Below, piece by piece: positions 8,717-16,019 of a stretch of 64,000 nt of DNA. The DNA is taken from assembly GCF_004770905.1 (NCBI RefSeq), contig NZ_RQHT01000013.1:27466-91465 (forward strand), in the 5' to 3' direction. Each line of letters starts with the position of its first letter. The first letter of the stretch is position 1. Origin of the DNA: Leptospira bandrabouensis (GTDB lineage: Bacteria > Spirochaetota > Leptospiria > Leptospirales > Leptospiraceae). Under the pieces are notes generated by a model that had not been told where the DNA came from, ran no database searches, and saw only the letters and a list, made by a program, of their open reading frames with translations. Both the position numbers and the translations under genes were made by a program.

Positions 8717-9078
8717 CTTCGGAACTTTTTTTAAATTCCGGTTTGAACAACAACGGCATTGTGGTAGAGCCGTGTCCGGTTGTGTGACCCGAACGTTCCC
8801 TACTTGTACAGACTTTGAAATTTAGTCAAGAGAAAAATGAGACATAATTCTGGGGTTGTCTCATTGGCTGGTCCGATTCTGGATTTTTGGAAACTGGATT
8901 TGATGGGAGAAAGGAAATGGCCCCAGGTCGCTACCACACTTCCTAGGGCTTTTATTGTTCAACCCGGTTAAGGATTAAGATCAATATAGGATTCAATCGA
9001 AATGAGTACAAGTTTTTTTCTTCTCAAATAGGAAAAAACTTTTTAGTCCTGCTTTGGTGGTGTGTCTGTTCAAGGGAG

Positions 9079-9963
9079 TCATTTTTTATACTTTCGAATG
9101 GCCTCTTCAATGATTGTTTTTTCATTTTGAAGCTGTGAGATTTTTTCTTTAATTTTTAGTAATTTATTTTTTAGGTCTTTGAGTTCTAAGTTGTTAACTT
9201 TTGGTTTGGATTGTTTTTGTTTGTTGGGTTTTAGGGGACGTACAAATTCCCTAAGATCATTTCGGGAAGGGAAGTCCCCTTTTTTTTCTAGACCTTTTAA
9301 AAGATAGTCGATTGCCTTTTTCCTGTTGGAAACATCTAGGGGTGCAATTTCTGTGAATAAACTTGTTGGGATTTGAAAGATAGGATGATTTTTGTCTGAT
9401 GTGGTGCTGATGTTTGTTTCTTTTAAAATTTCCGCATGTGCGATTTTAGTTTTTACCCATTGCCCCGACTTATTGATTCGTTTTGCTAGTTGTTCATTGG
9501 TTTCTTTATGTCTGTTTTTAAGTTCTTGAAGAGAGAGTGCTAAATCGGATTCGGAAAGGTCTTCTCTTTGTAGATTTTCAACTAATTTGATTTCAGGTAA
9601 TTTGGAAATATCAATTTGTTCGACATTTTTAATGATTGCGAGAATCGTCTTTTTTTTCAAAAGTTTGTGGGCGCGAAATCTCCTTTCTCCATTGATGAGT
9701 TCATATTTCCCTGCCTTTTTTCTTACAACTACTGGCTGTAAAAGTCCGTATTGCGAAATGGAGTCTGCAAGTTCTTTGATTGTGGACTCGTTAAAAGTTT
9801 TTCGCGGATTGTTTTCGATTAATATTTCTTCGACTGGGATCTCTGTTGCATTGTGATGAGTGGTGCTTTCCTCTTTAAGAAATGGATTAAGGGATGAAGT
9901 TCTTGCTGTTGCTCTTGATAAAATATCTGCTGGGTTATAATTTGCTTTATTTTTCATGGTCAT
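9079..9963 (-). CDS. parB: ParB-family partition protein (CTPase/centromere binding)
   Basis: This 294-residue protein binds the centromere-like site and loads ParB clamps for segregation. After a variable N-terminus, the ParB/Spo0J core begins with IPVEEILIENNPRKTF, IKELADSISQYGLLQPVVVR and the CTP-binding motif INGERRFRAH (about residue 93). It continues with KLVENLQREDLSESDLA and an HTH region ANKRINKSGQWVKTKIAHAEIL-like. The C-terminus is a predicted coiled coil (LKNKLLKIKEKISQLQNEK) for dimerisation. It follows parA, and a 20-bp palindrome fills the short gap between them, leaving no clear ribosome-binding site; ATG 9957 is an alternative start. Confidence 0.92.
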   Translation of the reverse strand: MTMKNKANYNPADILSRATARTSSLNPFLKEESTTHHNATEIPVEEILIENNPRKTFNESTIKELADSISQYGLLQPVVVRKKAGKYELINGERRFRAHKLLKKKTILAIIKNVEQIDISKLPEIKLVENLQREDLSESDLALSLQELKNRHKETNEQLAKRINKSGQWVKTKIAHAEILKETNISTTSDKNHPIFQIPTSLFTEIAPLDVSNRKKAIDYLLKGLEKKGDFPSRNDLREFVRPLKPNKQKQSKPKVNNLELKDLKNKLLKIKEKISQLQNEKTIIEEAIRKYKK

Positions 9964-9967
9964 GATG

Positions 9968-9987
9968 AAAGTACGCCGGCGTACTTT
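9968..9987. promoter_or_regulatory. Candidate parS/operator palindrome, copy 1
   Basis: AAAGTACGCCGGCGTACTTT is a perfect 20-bp palindrome between parA and parB that overlaps the parA stop codon. An identical copy lies upstream of parA at 10785-10804. Two identical long palindromes tied to parAB are what a ParB binding site looks like. It is unlike the chromosomal parS consensus built on GTTTCACGTGAAAC. Confidence 0.7.
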
Positions 9988-10717
9988 ATTTTAATTTCTC
10001 CGCTAGAGTTTCGAAAGCCTTCCAAGGAGCACTTCCTTCTTGTAGAGGTTTGCCGGTTTCAGTACGGTCCCGTATACTGTCATTTTTTGGGATTGGTTCT
10101 AGAATTTTTAAAGACTTTATTGTGTTTAATTTTTGAAGAAGATCCATTTGTTTTTGAGAAGTTCCCCATTGAGAGGGGAGGATCATTACAGATTTTTTCT
10201 TCGATTGTTCATCAAATCTTTCTGCTTCATTTACCTTTTTTAAAACTTGAGCTACTGTTCTGACTGCCCATTTGGAAGGGGTAACTGGAACAAGAATCAC
10301 GGAGGCTGGGAGATAAGAAGCTATGTTTTCTGATGAGCCCGATCCTGGTGTGTCAATGATAACGTAATCGTAACTGGCTTTAAACAGGATGTTTTTGAGG
10401 CGTGGGATCATGGAAAAATCTTTGGATGCTAAATAACTTAAATCGGAGAGTTCGATGATTGATGGAAGGACGTCTATGTTGTTGGATTTTTTTACAGACT
10501 CCGCAAGGGTAGTTTCTGCGTTTAATACAGAGAGGGTATTGCCAGAATCAAAAAACTCAACGGGTTCTTCTGGGAAAAAAAAGTCGGAAAGATCGGCTTG
10601 TGGATCCATGTCGATAGCTAACGTGGACCCTTTTTTTGAAAGTGCTAGTGCTAGATGGATGGCGGTAGTGGATTTGGAAGTACCACCTTTAATATTGGCA
10701 ACAGTAATGATCTTCAT
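9986..10717 (-). CDS. parA: ParA-family partition ATPase (type Ib, no N-terminal HTH)
   Basis: This 243-residue ATPase drives replicon segregation with ParB. The deviant Walker A is KGGTSKST (residues 10-17), keeping the signature lysine but with T-S where most members have V-G. Walker A' is AIDMDPQADLSDFF, and Walker B is YDYVIIDTPGSGSSE. The short N-terminus starts directly with MKIITVANIKGG, so there is no HTH and autoregulation would need ParB or another protein. Palindromes lie immediately downstream and 68-87 bp upstream. Confidence 0.92.
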   Translation of the reverse strand: MKIITVANIKGGTSKSTTAIHLALALSKKGSTLAIDMDPQADLSDFFFPEEPVEFFDSGNTLSVLNAETTLAESVKKSNNIDVLPSIIELSDLSYLASKDFSMIPRLKNILFKASYDYVIIDTPGSGSSENIASYLPASVILVPVTPSKWAVRTVAQVLKKVNEAERFDEQSKKKSVMILPSQWGTSQKQMDLLQKLNTIKSLKILEPIPKNDSIRDRTETGKPLQEGSAPWKAFETLAEKLK

Positions 10718-10784
10718 TGCAAAATGAGTTTGAAATTCCTGCTTCTTGGTGCAATAAAAATTAAGAAATTGGAATATTTTTTAA

Positions 10785-10804
10785 AAAGTACGCCGGCGTA
10801 CTTT
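10785..10804. promoter_or_regulatory. Candidate parS/operator palindrome, copy 2
   Basis: This is identical to 9968-9987 over all 20 bases (AAAGTACGCCGGCGTACTTT). It lies 68 bp upstream of the parA start, in the expected position for an operator or centromere site. The bases between it and parA are AT-rich. Confidence 0.7.
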
Positions 10805-10869
10805 GGGATTTTCTAAAATTTATTTGCTAACTATGGTGGGAGTGGGTTTTGGATTTATTCTGCGCAAAG

Positions 10870-10917
10870 GATCGAAGCGGAAATCCTTTCCCGAAGGGAA
10901 AGATTGGAGCGGAGAGC
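10870..10917 (+). repeat. Dispersed intergenic repeat, copy A
   Basis: The sequence starts GATCGAAGCGGAAATCC, has a central hairpin TTTCCCGAAGGGAAA, and ends GATTGGAGCGGAGAGC. A near-identical copy, in opposite orientation, is at 32116-32163. Differences are few and mostly keep the central stem, as in REP-like elements. Confidence 0.7.
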
Positions 10918-10992
10918 CTGGTCGTTTCAGTTGAGATGAGAAACTGGGTTCATTCGATGCGCCCAAACCTTGGCTTTTGTTTTTACTGAAGA

Positions 10993-11031
10993 AAAGATAA
11001 AAAAATCTTGTACTATTTTTTGCTTATCTTT
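10993..11031. repeat. AT-rich inverted repeat
   Basis: AAAGATAA (10993-11000) and TTATCTTT (11024-11031) form 8-base arms in a strongly AT-rich stretch. This could be an unwinding region of an origin; the evidence is composition and symmetry only. Confidence 0.35.
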
Positions 11032-11067
11032 ATACTGTTCTTAACCCCTTTAACCGGGTGATGTAAA

Positions 11068-11099
11068 CTCTCTGAATTGTGTGGAAGCAGTTCAGAGAG
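11068..11099 (+). terminator. Hairpin, possible terminator or antisense-RNA end
   Basis: CTCTCTGAA (11068-11076) pairs perfectly with TTCAGAGAG (11091-11099) around a 14-base loop and is followed by ACTTTTCT. No gene reads into it on the plus strand. It may end a small RNA, as in antisense control of plasmid rep genes, or be a protein-binding site. Confidence 0.35.
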
Positions 11100-11223
11100 A
11101 CTTTTCTCCTCTTGCATCATTTTCCTCTTTATTCCCTTTCTACCCTACTCTCTCCCCAAACTTTTTCCATTTTATCGGTAGGTAACATCCATGGGTTGTG
11201 TAGGGATTATGTCACATTAAAAC

Positions 11224-11252
11224 TTGACAGAATTTTGATTTTAGTATTAATA
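11224..11252 (+). promoter_or_regulatory. Sigma70-like promoter for rep copy 2
   Basis: A perfect -35 TTGACA (11224-11229) is followed after 17 bases by TTAATA (11247-11252). Transcription would start near 11259, giving a leader of roughly 220 bases before the chosen start at 11477. Confidence 0.45.
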
Positions 11253-11254
11253 GA

Positions 11255-11287
11255 TTTCAGGTGGGGGAGGTGTCCCCATACCTGAAA
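11255..11287 (+). promoter_or_regulatory. Strong hairpin at the 5' end of the rep copy 2 leader
   Basis: TTTCAGGT (11255-11262) pairs with ACCTGAAA (11280-11287). Inside, GGGG (11263-11266) pairs with CCCC (11274-11277). No T-run follows, so it is not a simple terminator. Its place at the predicted transcript start suggests a role in RNA stability or translation control. Confidence 0.45.
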
Positions 11288-11349
11288 GCGGTCTTCCACA
11301 ATTTTAACCGCTTATATACATCACCTGGAATTCAAATGAATTCCGAATC

Positions 11350-11371
11350 GGACGTTCGAAAGAACTTCCAA
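11350..11371 (+). repeat. 22-bp element shared upstream of both rep-like genes (copy 2)
   Basis: This is identical over 22 bases to the reverse complement of 8695-8716. It lies 106 bp upstream of ATG 11477. If translation began at 11261 it would be coding; the matching copy is non-coding, which favours the later start. Confidence 0.7.
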
Positions 11372-11417
11372 GAAATAAGTAACACCACCGAAGGTTTATC
11401 TTTTTGGTGTAACGAAT

Positions 11418-11442
11418 CTAAGAGAAGAATTTCTTCTCTTAG
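11418..11442 (+). promoter_or_regulatory. Perfect 12-base inverted repeat before rep copy 2
   Basis: CTAAGAGAAGAA and TTCTTCTCTTAG flank a single T, ending 34 bases before ATG 11477. It is either an operator (nearly continuous palindrome) or a hairpin that would block access to the nearby ribosome-binding site. Confidence 0.5.
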
Positions 11443-11476
11443 CGCCGAAGGCTTGTGTTGGAAACAAGGGGCAGTT

Positions 11477-12052
11477 ATGAGTGAATGGAAAAGAACGGGT
11501 GTTTGGGTCGCCCAATGGATGGAAGATTTGGATTTAACTCCAAACCAGACAAGGTTATATGCTGAGATTTTTTCTTTGGATGCAAAGGGAGGTTGTTTTG
11601 CATCGAATGAATATTTTGGAAAGGTGTTAAAACTAAAACGTGATACTGTTTCGCGTTTGATCTCTGAGTTGAAGAAAAAAGGTTTAATCAAACAAACTGG
11701 CTTTGATGGGAGACGGCGTTTTTTAACGCCTGTAAAAGAGAAGATTAATTCAGGATTGGATCCAAATCAGCAGGATAAGTTTCGTAAGGGAATCAAATGC
11801 GGATTAGGACTTGAATCCAAGGCTGATTCTTTTTTGGAGAAGAATTCATCTCTTAAATACGAAGTACAAAAAAGTATACATAATCCAATTTTTAAAAAAA
11901 ATAATAATCCTGATTGGAAAGAGTTTTTAACTTGGAGCGAAAAACAACTTTCTTTCTCTACGAGTTTGGCGCTCTCTATGCTTCCCGGTCCAGAAGTGTT
12001 GACGGGTTGGCAACTTTCCTATTGGGAACGGTTTAAAGCCAATCCAAGGTAA
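11477..12052 (+). CDS. Rep-like HTH_36 winged-helix protein (rep copy 2)
   Basis: This 191-residue paralogue of the protein at 7943-8542 shares most of the N-terminal winged helix: LTPNQTRLYAEIFSLDAKGG, CFASNEYFGKVLKLKRDTVS, LISELKKKGLIKQTGFDGRR. The lysine-rich middle is diverged, and the C-terminal EFLTWSEKQLS...LSMLPGPE block matches the same place in copy 1. The frame is open to 11261, but ATG 11477 follows AAGGGG by seven bases and matches the start of the paralogue. The leader has a promoter-like pair, two hairpins and the shared 22-bp element. A replication-initiator role is inferred from position and family. Confidence 0.75.
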   Translation: MSEWKRTGVWVAQWMEDLDLTPNQTRLYAEIFSLDAKGGCFASNEYFGKVLKLKRDTVSRLISELKKKGLIKQTGFDGRRRFLTPVKEKINSGLDPNQQDKFRKGIKCGLGLESKADSFLEKNSSLKYEVQKSIHNPIFKKNNNPDWKEFLTWSEKQLSFSTSLALSMLPGPEVLTGWQLSYWERFKANPR

Positions 12053-12105
12053 AAATTAGCGGAGTGGGGTAAGACCGAAAAAGCTAGAAGTTTATTATTG
12101 TCATT

Positions 12106-12552
12106 TTATTTAACTTGTGTTAAATCTTGTCGAAACTGTTTTCTTCCGCCTGGATATTCGATGATGTAGATACATTGGCATGTTTCCCAGGCTGAACTTG
12201 CGAAAAAATATCCAGTATCTTCGGATTGACAAGAATCTTGTTTGGGTTTAATTTTGTGAGCAAATATAAGGCGACCAAGGTCCTTAGTCTCTACTTCGTC
12301 TAACTGGATCGATTCCTGTTCAAGGAGAATAGAGGTTAGTTTGGGAGAGGTAGAAAGTAGGTTTGTGGCATTGACACAGGTGCTTCTTCTCATGGCTAAA
12401 CTACCTGATTCGATGGCCTGTGGGCTTGCTTTTGCAGAAACAGCCGCATAAAAAACTTCTAATCCGTCCTTATTTCTCCATTCTGACTTCCATGGCGTAT
12501 AACTTTGGCAAGCGATGAAAAAGAATAATAGGGATGGTGCAAAATTTTTCAT
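12106..12552 (-). CDS. Hypothetical lipoprotein
   Basis: This 148-residue protein has a signal peptide ending FFFIACQS, with the lipidated Cys at residue 15. The mature part contains AMRRSTCVNATNLL and a C-terminal pair of cysteines in AWETCQCIYIIEY. The arrangement AMRR...C..A is seen in several small leptospiral lipoproteins, but I cannot name a function. It converges with rep copy 2 and stands alone. Confidence 0.7.
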   Translation of the reverse strand: MKNFAPSLLFFFIACQSYTPWKSEWRNKDGLEVFYAAVSAKASPQAIESGSLAMRRSTCVNATNLLSTSPKLTSILLEQESIQLDEVETKDLGRLIFAHKIKPKQDSCQSEDTGYFFASSAWETCQCIYIIEYPGGRKQFRQDLTQVK

Positions 12553-12664
12553 GTTTAAATCCTAAGTTTTTTTTTGACTTTGTCAATCGATCTTGGATGT
12601 GGGTAGGTCTCTCCAGGATAATTTATTGAAAATTATAGCAATCCGATTACCGTGGGGATAGTCC

Positions 12665-13630
12665 ATGAGCCTTTTTAAGCCTTTACCTATTTTTTCTGGT
12701 CCTCTGGTTCAGTCTTTTTTAGCTTCCTTTAAATCTAAATCAGATAAAAGGTACGCTCATTCTATTGCTGGCGAATGGAGGTCGGTAAAAGCAAAAGATG
12801 GTACTACGTTACTTGCTCGCATTCATGAAGTGCCCGAACCGAAAGGACTTGTTATTTTGATACACGGATGGGAAGGAAGTATCCATTCCAGTTATATTGT
12901 TCGAACCACTAGACATTTTTTAAAAAAAGAATTTTCAGTATACAGGTTGAATTTGCGAGACCATGGAGATACTCATCATCTTAATGAAGGGATCTTTAAC
13001 GGGAGTTTGCTTCTGGAGACTTATGAAGCGGTGCAGGCATTAGTAAAAAATTTTTGGTCTAAAGGCCCCGTTTATTTGGCGGGATTTTCATTGGGTGGAA
13101 ATTTTGTTTTACGAATGGCGGCTCGCCACTCTCTCTCGAAACCTACAGACCAAATCCCAGGATTAAAGCATTGTTTTGCTTTTAGCCCCGCATTGGATCC
13201 CAAAAGTGCGACCATTAAAATGGATGAACATCCTTTCTTAAGAAAGTATTTTCTGAACTCATGGAAATCTTCTTTAATAAAAAAGGCAAATTTATTTCCT
13301 CATTTATATTCGTTCCATGATTTGGATGATTACCATTCGGTGATGCATTTAACTGCAAAGATGGTGAAGGATTCTTCGCAGTTCTCTTCTGTAGATGAAT
13401 ACTTTAATTCTTATACTCTAAATGATTTATTTTTTAAGTCAGTTAAAATACCTACAACCATTTTGACTTCCATGGATGATCCTGTGATTCCATGGAAAGA
13501 ATTTGCGGAGATCCCTCCTTCATCCTATCTTGAAGTGGTGATTGAGTCAAAGGGTGGGCATTGTGGATTTATTGAAGACTTGAATCGTTCTTCTTATTAT
13601 TGGAAGTTGATGGAAAAAAAGATGGGTTGA
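12665..13630 (+). CDS. YheT-family alpha/beta hydrolase
   Basis: This 321-residue cytoplasmic hydrolase belongs to the YheT/AB_hydrolase-4 type. The oxyanion region is VILIHGWEGS, the nucleophile Ser142 lies in AGFSLGGNF, the acid is D271/D272 in SMDDPVIPW, and the catalytic His299 is in KGGHCGF. Esterase or lipase activity is expected; the substrate is not known. Its last 62 bp overlap the convergent opgH coding sequence, an unusually long overlap for two real genes. Confidence 0.85.
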   Translation: MSLFKPLPIFSGPLVQSFLASFKSKSDKRYAHSIAGEWRSVKAKDGTTLLARIHEVPEPKGLVILIHGWEGSIHSSYIVRTTRHFLKKEFSVYRLNLRDHGDTHHLNEGIFNGSLLLETYEAVQALVKNFWSKGPVYLAGFSLGGNFVLRMAARHSLSKPTDQIPGLKHCFAFSPALDPKSATIKMDEHPFLRKYFLNSWKSSLIKKANLFPHLYSFHDLDDYHSVMHLTAKMVKDSSQFSSVDEYFNSYTLNDLFFKSVKIPTTILTSMDDPVIPWKEFAEIPPSSYLEVVIESKGGHCGFIEDLNRSSYYWKLMEKKMG

Positions 13631-15650
13631 TGTCTTCCCAAATTCTTTTCCAATAATTCCCCCAATCTTTTTTCTTTGATGTCCAAAATTTCAAATAAAA
13701 GGAATCCAGTAGATCTCTGTTGGATAGGATTTTTAGAAGAGATTTTTTTTCTAAAAATTCGGGACCTTGTTTTAATAAAATAGTGAAATCCTTTTCGGAA
13801 GTTTTAGGAAGTTTGGATGAGTAAAGTTTGTTTCCCTGAAGTTGTTTGTGTCTGTTGTGAAAGATAGGATGGACTAAGGCAAAAAACAATTCACGACCTT
13901 CGAGATATTTATTTTTGTGAGTCTTTAATTCTTCCTCTAAATTACCAATTAAATGCATGTCTGGTTTCCAAAAAGAGGTACTAAAAATTTGGTTAAGATT
14001 TTTGAATTCTTTTCCAGTTAAAATTACCAAAGGAATGGCAGAAATCCAGCCAATCCATATGGGCAGTGTTAGAATAAATAACATAGTCGAATGTGCGTAA
14101 CTGATGTAGGCACAAGCAAAACCAAGAATGGTCACTCCAAAAAAAGACGAGACTACATAAGACACACTATATTCTGAATTGGCGTCACGGTTTTGTGGGC
14201 CCCAGCTGATTCGTTTGTTTAATAAAACAGAAAAAACAAAGATGCTGTGATAGATCATATAAATTGGTGCAACCAATATTGAAAATACGGTCTCAAGAAG
14301 AAATGCAGGGAATTTTTTTATGATTTGTAAAAGAGGAAGGCTTATGAAGCTAAGTAATCTCGGTAGAAATAACAATAATAAAGATAAGTATAATAATTTT
14401 AAATAGAGGGGGTCGTAAATTTGAGATTTAAAGAATTCATATTCTTCCGGTAACATGGAGTAATTTAAATATTTACTGTCTTCCAAATAGTTCCATAAAC
14501 TTAAAATGATATAACACATCCAAATCGGTGAATTGAGATAGGACAAAATACCATTGAGAATATGGATTCGGTTGATCAGTGGAATTTTTTTGCCGAATAA
14601 AAACCAAAAATGTTGTAAGTTCCCTTGGCACCAACGTTGGTCCCGTTTAAGTGTATCGATAAGGTTAGGTGGGTTTTCTTCATAACTTCCTTCTAATTCG
14701 TAAGCACATAATACTTCAAAACCTGCTTTTCTCATTAAAGCTGCTTCGACTGTGTCGTGGCTTAAAATTTTTCCACCAAGACCGCCATATTCAGGTAAGT
14801 GGGGGAGGGCACAATGTTCCATGAACGGTTTGATCCTCAGTATGGCGTTGTGACCCCAGTATCCTGAAGAATCAATTTGCCAGAAATTAGCACCCTTTAT
14901 AAAAAAGGGACTGAATAAATACGATGAGAATTCTGTTAATTTTTGGAATACGGTTGTAGTGCGGAAAATTTTTGTAACTGATTGAATGATCCCGGCTTTT
15001 GGATTTTTTTCCATATTTGCAATGAGTTGTATGATGAGGTCACCTGATACAAGGCTATCTGCATCAAGTATGATCATGTATTCATATTGTTTTCCCCATC
15101 TTCTACAGAAATCTGCGATGTTCCCGCTTTTCCCATTGAGGTTACTTTTTCTTCTCCGGTAATGGAAATTAAAAAAATTGTTTGTTGATTCGCATAACTC
15201 TATGTAGGCTGCTTCTTCTTTGATCCATTTTTCAGGTGTTCTAGTGTCGCTGAGAATAAAAAAGTCGAGTTTGGGTAGTTTATGAATTTTTTCTACTGAT
15301 TCAAAGATAACTTTGATTCTGGAAAATATAGAAATTTCATTTTCCTCATATACAGGCATGACTACGGCAACGTTGATAGATTCTAATAAAGCAAAATCCA
15401 AATCACTTTTTGGGATATGTTTTGCTTTTAAAAGACTGTCTGCATTCTTTTTTAACGAAAGTAAAAATCCAAATAGTGCTGTACTTGCCCCATAAGACAA
15501 CATTGGTAAAAGAAATATCAGTGTTATGAATTGGTAGTATTCTGAAATTTCAATTCCTCGAAAGGAGATAATTTCAATGAATAAACTAAAACCAATGAGA
15601 ACAGGAGTGATAAAGACTAAAAAAAATAAACTGCGATGGATATGGATCAT
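13569..15650 (-). CDS. opgH: Periplasmic glucan glucosyltransferase OpgH
   Basis: This inner-membrane GT2 enzyme polymerises UDP-glucose into the osmoregulated periplasmic glucan backbone. Two N-terminal membrane segments are followed by a cytoplasmic GT2 domain with VVMPVYEENE, LDADSLVSGD (about residue 195), SHDTVEAALMRKAG and the QxxRW motif QRWCQGNLQH (about 337). Further membrane segments and a C-terminal cytoplasmic tail follow. At 693 residues it is shorter than the roughly 850 of E. coli OpgH, mostly at the ends. The start overlaps the upstream small gene as ATGA. The C-terminal 62 bp overlap the convergent hydrolase. Confidence 0.9.
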   Translation of the reverse strand: MIHIHRSLFFLVFITPVLIGFSLFIEIISFRGIEISEYYQFITLIFLLPMLSYGASTALFGFLLSLKKNADSLLKAKHIPKSDLDFALLESINVAVVMPVYEENEISIFSRIKVIFESVEKIHKLPKLDFFILSDTRTPEKWIKEEAAYIELCESTNNFFNFHYRRRKSNLNGKSGNIADFCRRWGKQYEYMIILDADSLVSGDLIIQLIANMEKNPKAGIIQSVTKIFRTTTVFQKLTEFSSYLFSPFFIKGANFWQIDSSGYWGHNAILRIKPFMEHCALPHLPEYGGLGGKILSHDTVEAALMRKAGFEVLCAYELEGSYEENPPNLIDTLKRDQRWCQGNLQHFWFLFGKKIPLINRIHILNGILSYLNSPIWMCYIILSLWNYLEDSKYLNYSMLPEEYEFFKSQIYDPLYLKLLYLSLLLLFLPRLLSFISLPLLQIIKKFPAFLLETVFSILVAPIYMIYHSIFVFSVLLNKRISWGPQNRDANSEYSVSYVVSSFFGVTILGFACAYISYAHSTMLFILTLPIWIGWISAIPLVILTGKEFKNLNQIFSTSFWKPDMHLIGNLEEELKTHKNKYLEGRELFFALVHPIFHNRHKQLQGNKLYSSKLPKTSEKDFTILLKQGPEFLEKKSLLKILSNRDLLDSFYLKFWTSKKKDWGNYWKRIWEDINPSFFPSTSNNKKNDSSLQ

Positions 15651-16018
15651 AACAACCTAAAGATAATTAAATAATAAAGTAGGCTCCAAAGAAAGATGGA
15701 AGCAATAATGAATAAAGGTTTTAACGAGCTAATGATAGATTGTTTCTTTGCTTTTGTATCTCTTTTCCATTCTGCAGATTGTGGAATCATTGAACCGAAT
15801 TGCCAGGACCTACTTGCAATCGGTAAGAGGTTTTTTGGATTAATCTCTTTGATGGTTAAATAACTTTGCCATAACTTCCAATCTGCATGGAATTCCTTTT
15901 TCAGTTCTGTGGACTTAAAAAAATCACTTAAGATTTCGGAGATTTTGTATTCATTCTGAATCCCAATTAAAATCAAGTAGGACCGAACCCTTTCACTAAA
16001 CTCATTCATGTATTCCAT
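15647..16018 (-). CDS. Small membrane protein between opgG and opgH
   Basis: This 123-residue protein of unknown family starts MEYMNEFSERVRSYLILIG. It has one strongly hydrophobic segment near the C-terminus (LFIIASIFLWSLLYYLIIF), preceded by a lysine-rich stretch, so the bulk should be cytoplasmic. The frame is open to 16111 inside opgG; ATG 16018, one base after the opgG stop, is preferred, with 16036 possible. It overlaps opgH by four bases. Being locked between opgG and opgH suggests a part in glucan synthesis; no known Opg protein is recognised. Confidence 0.65.
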   Translation of the reverse strand: MEYMNEFSERVRSYLILIGIQNEYKISEILSDFFKSTELKKEFHADWKLWQSYLTIKEINPKNLLPIASRSWQFGSMIPQSAEWKRDTKAKKQSIISSLKPLFIIASIFLWSLLYYLIIFRLL

Positions 16019-16019
16019 A

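Larger units (their letters stand above)
8543..9078. other. Non-coding part of the replication/partition region
   Basis: No convincing gene is seen here. It holds a 7-base inverted repeat just upstream of rep copy 1, the 22-bp element shared with the other rep gene (8695-8716), and the decamer ACCCGGTTAA (8962-8971). The decamer recurs in inverse orientation at 11050-11059. The rest is moderately AT-rich, without recognisable iterons or standard DnaA boxes. Confidence 0.5.
10718..11476. other. Non-coding part of the replication/partition region upstream of rep copy 2
   Basis: The frame of rep copy 2 is open upstream to 11261, but no independent gene is supported. The stretch contains the upstream palindrome, a dispersed repeat, several inverted repeats, a promoter-like pair and the 22-bp shared element, each listed separately. 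The density of structured elements fits an origin and/or an RNA-regulated rep leader. Confidence 0.5.

Noticed and set aside
11261..11476. N-terminal 72-residue extension of rep copy 2
   Set aside because: It would cover the mRNA-start hairpin and a 22-bp element that is non-coding at the other rep gene; ATG 11477 has a good ribosome-binding site and aligns with the paralogue.
8543..11476. Chromosomal-type parS (GTTTCACGTGAAAC-like) or classic DnaA boxes
   Set aside because: None was seen by eye; only the 20-bp palindrome and other symmetric elements are present.
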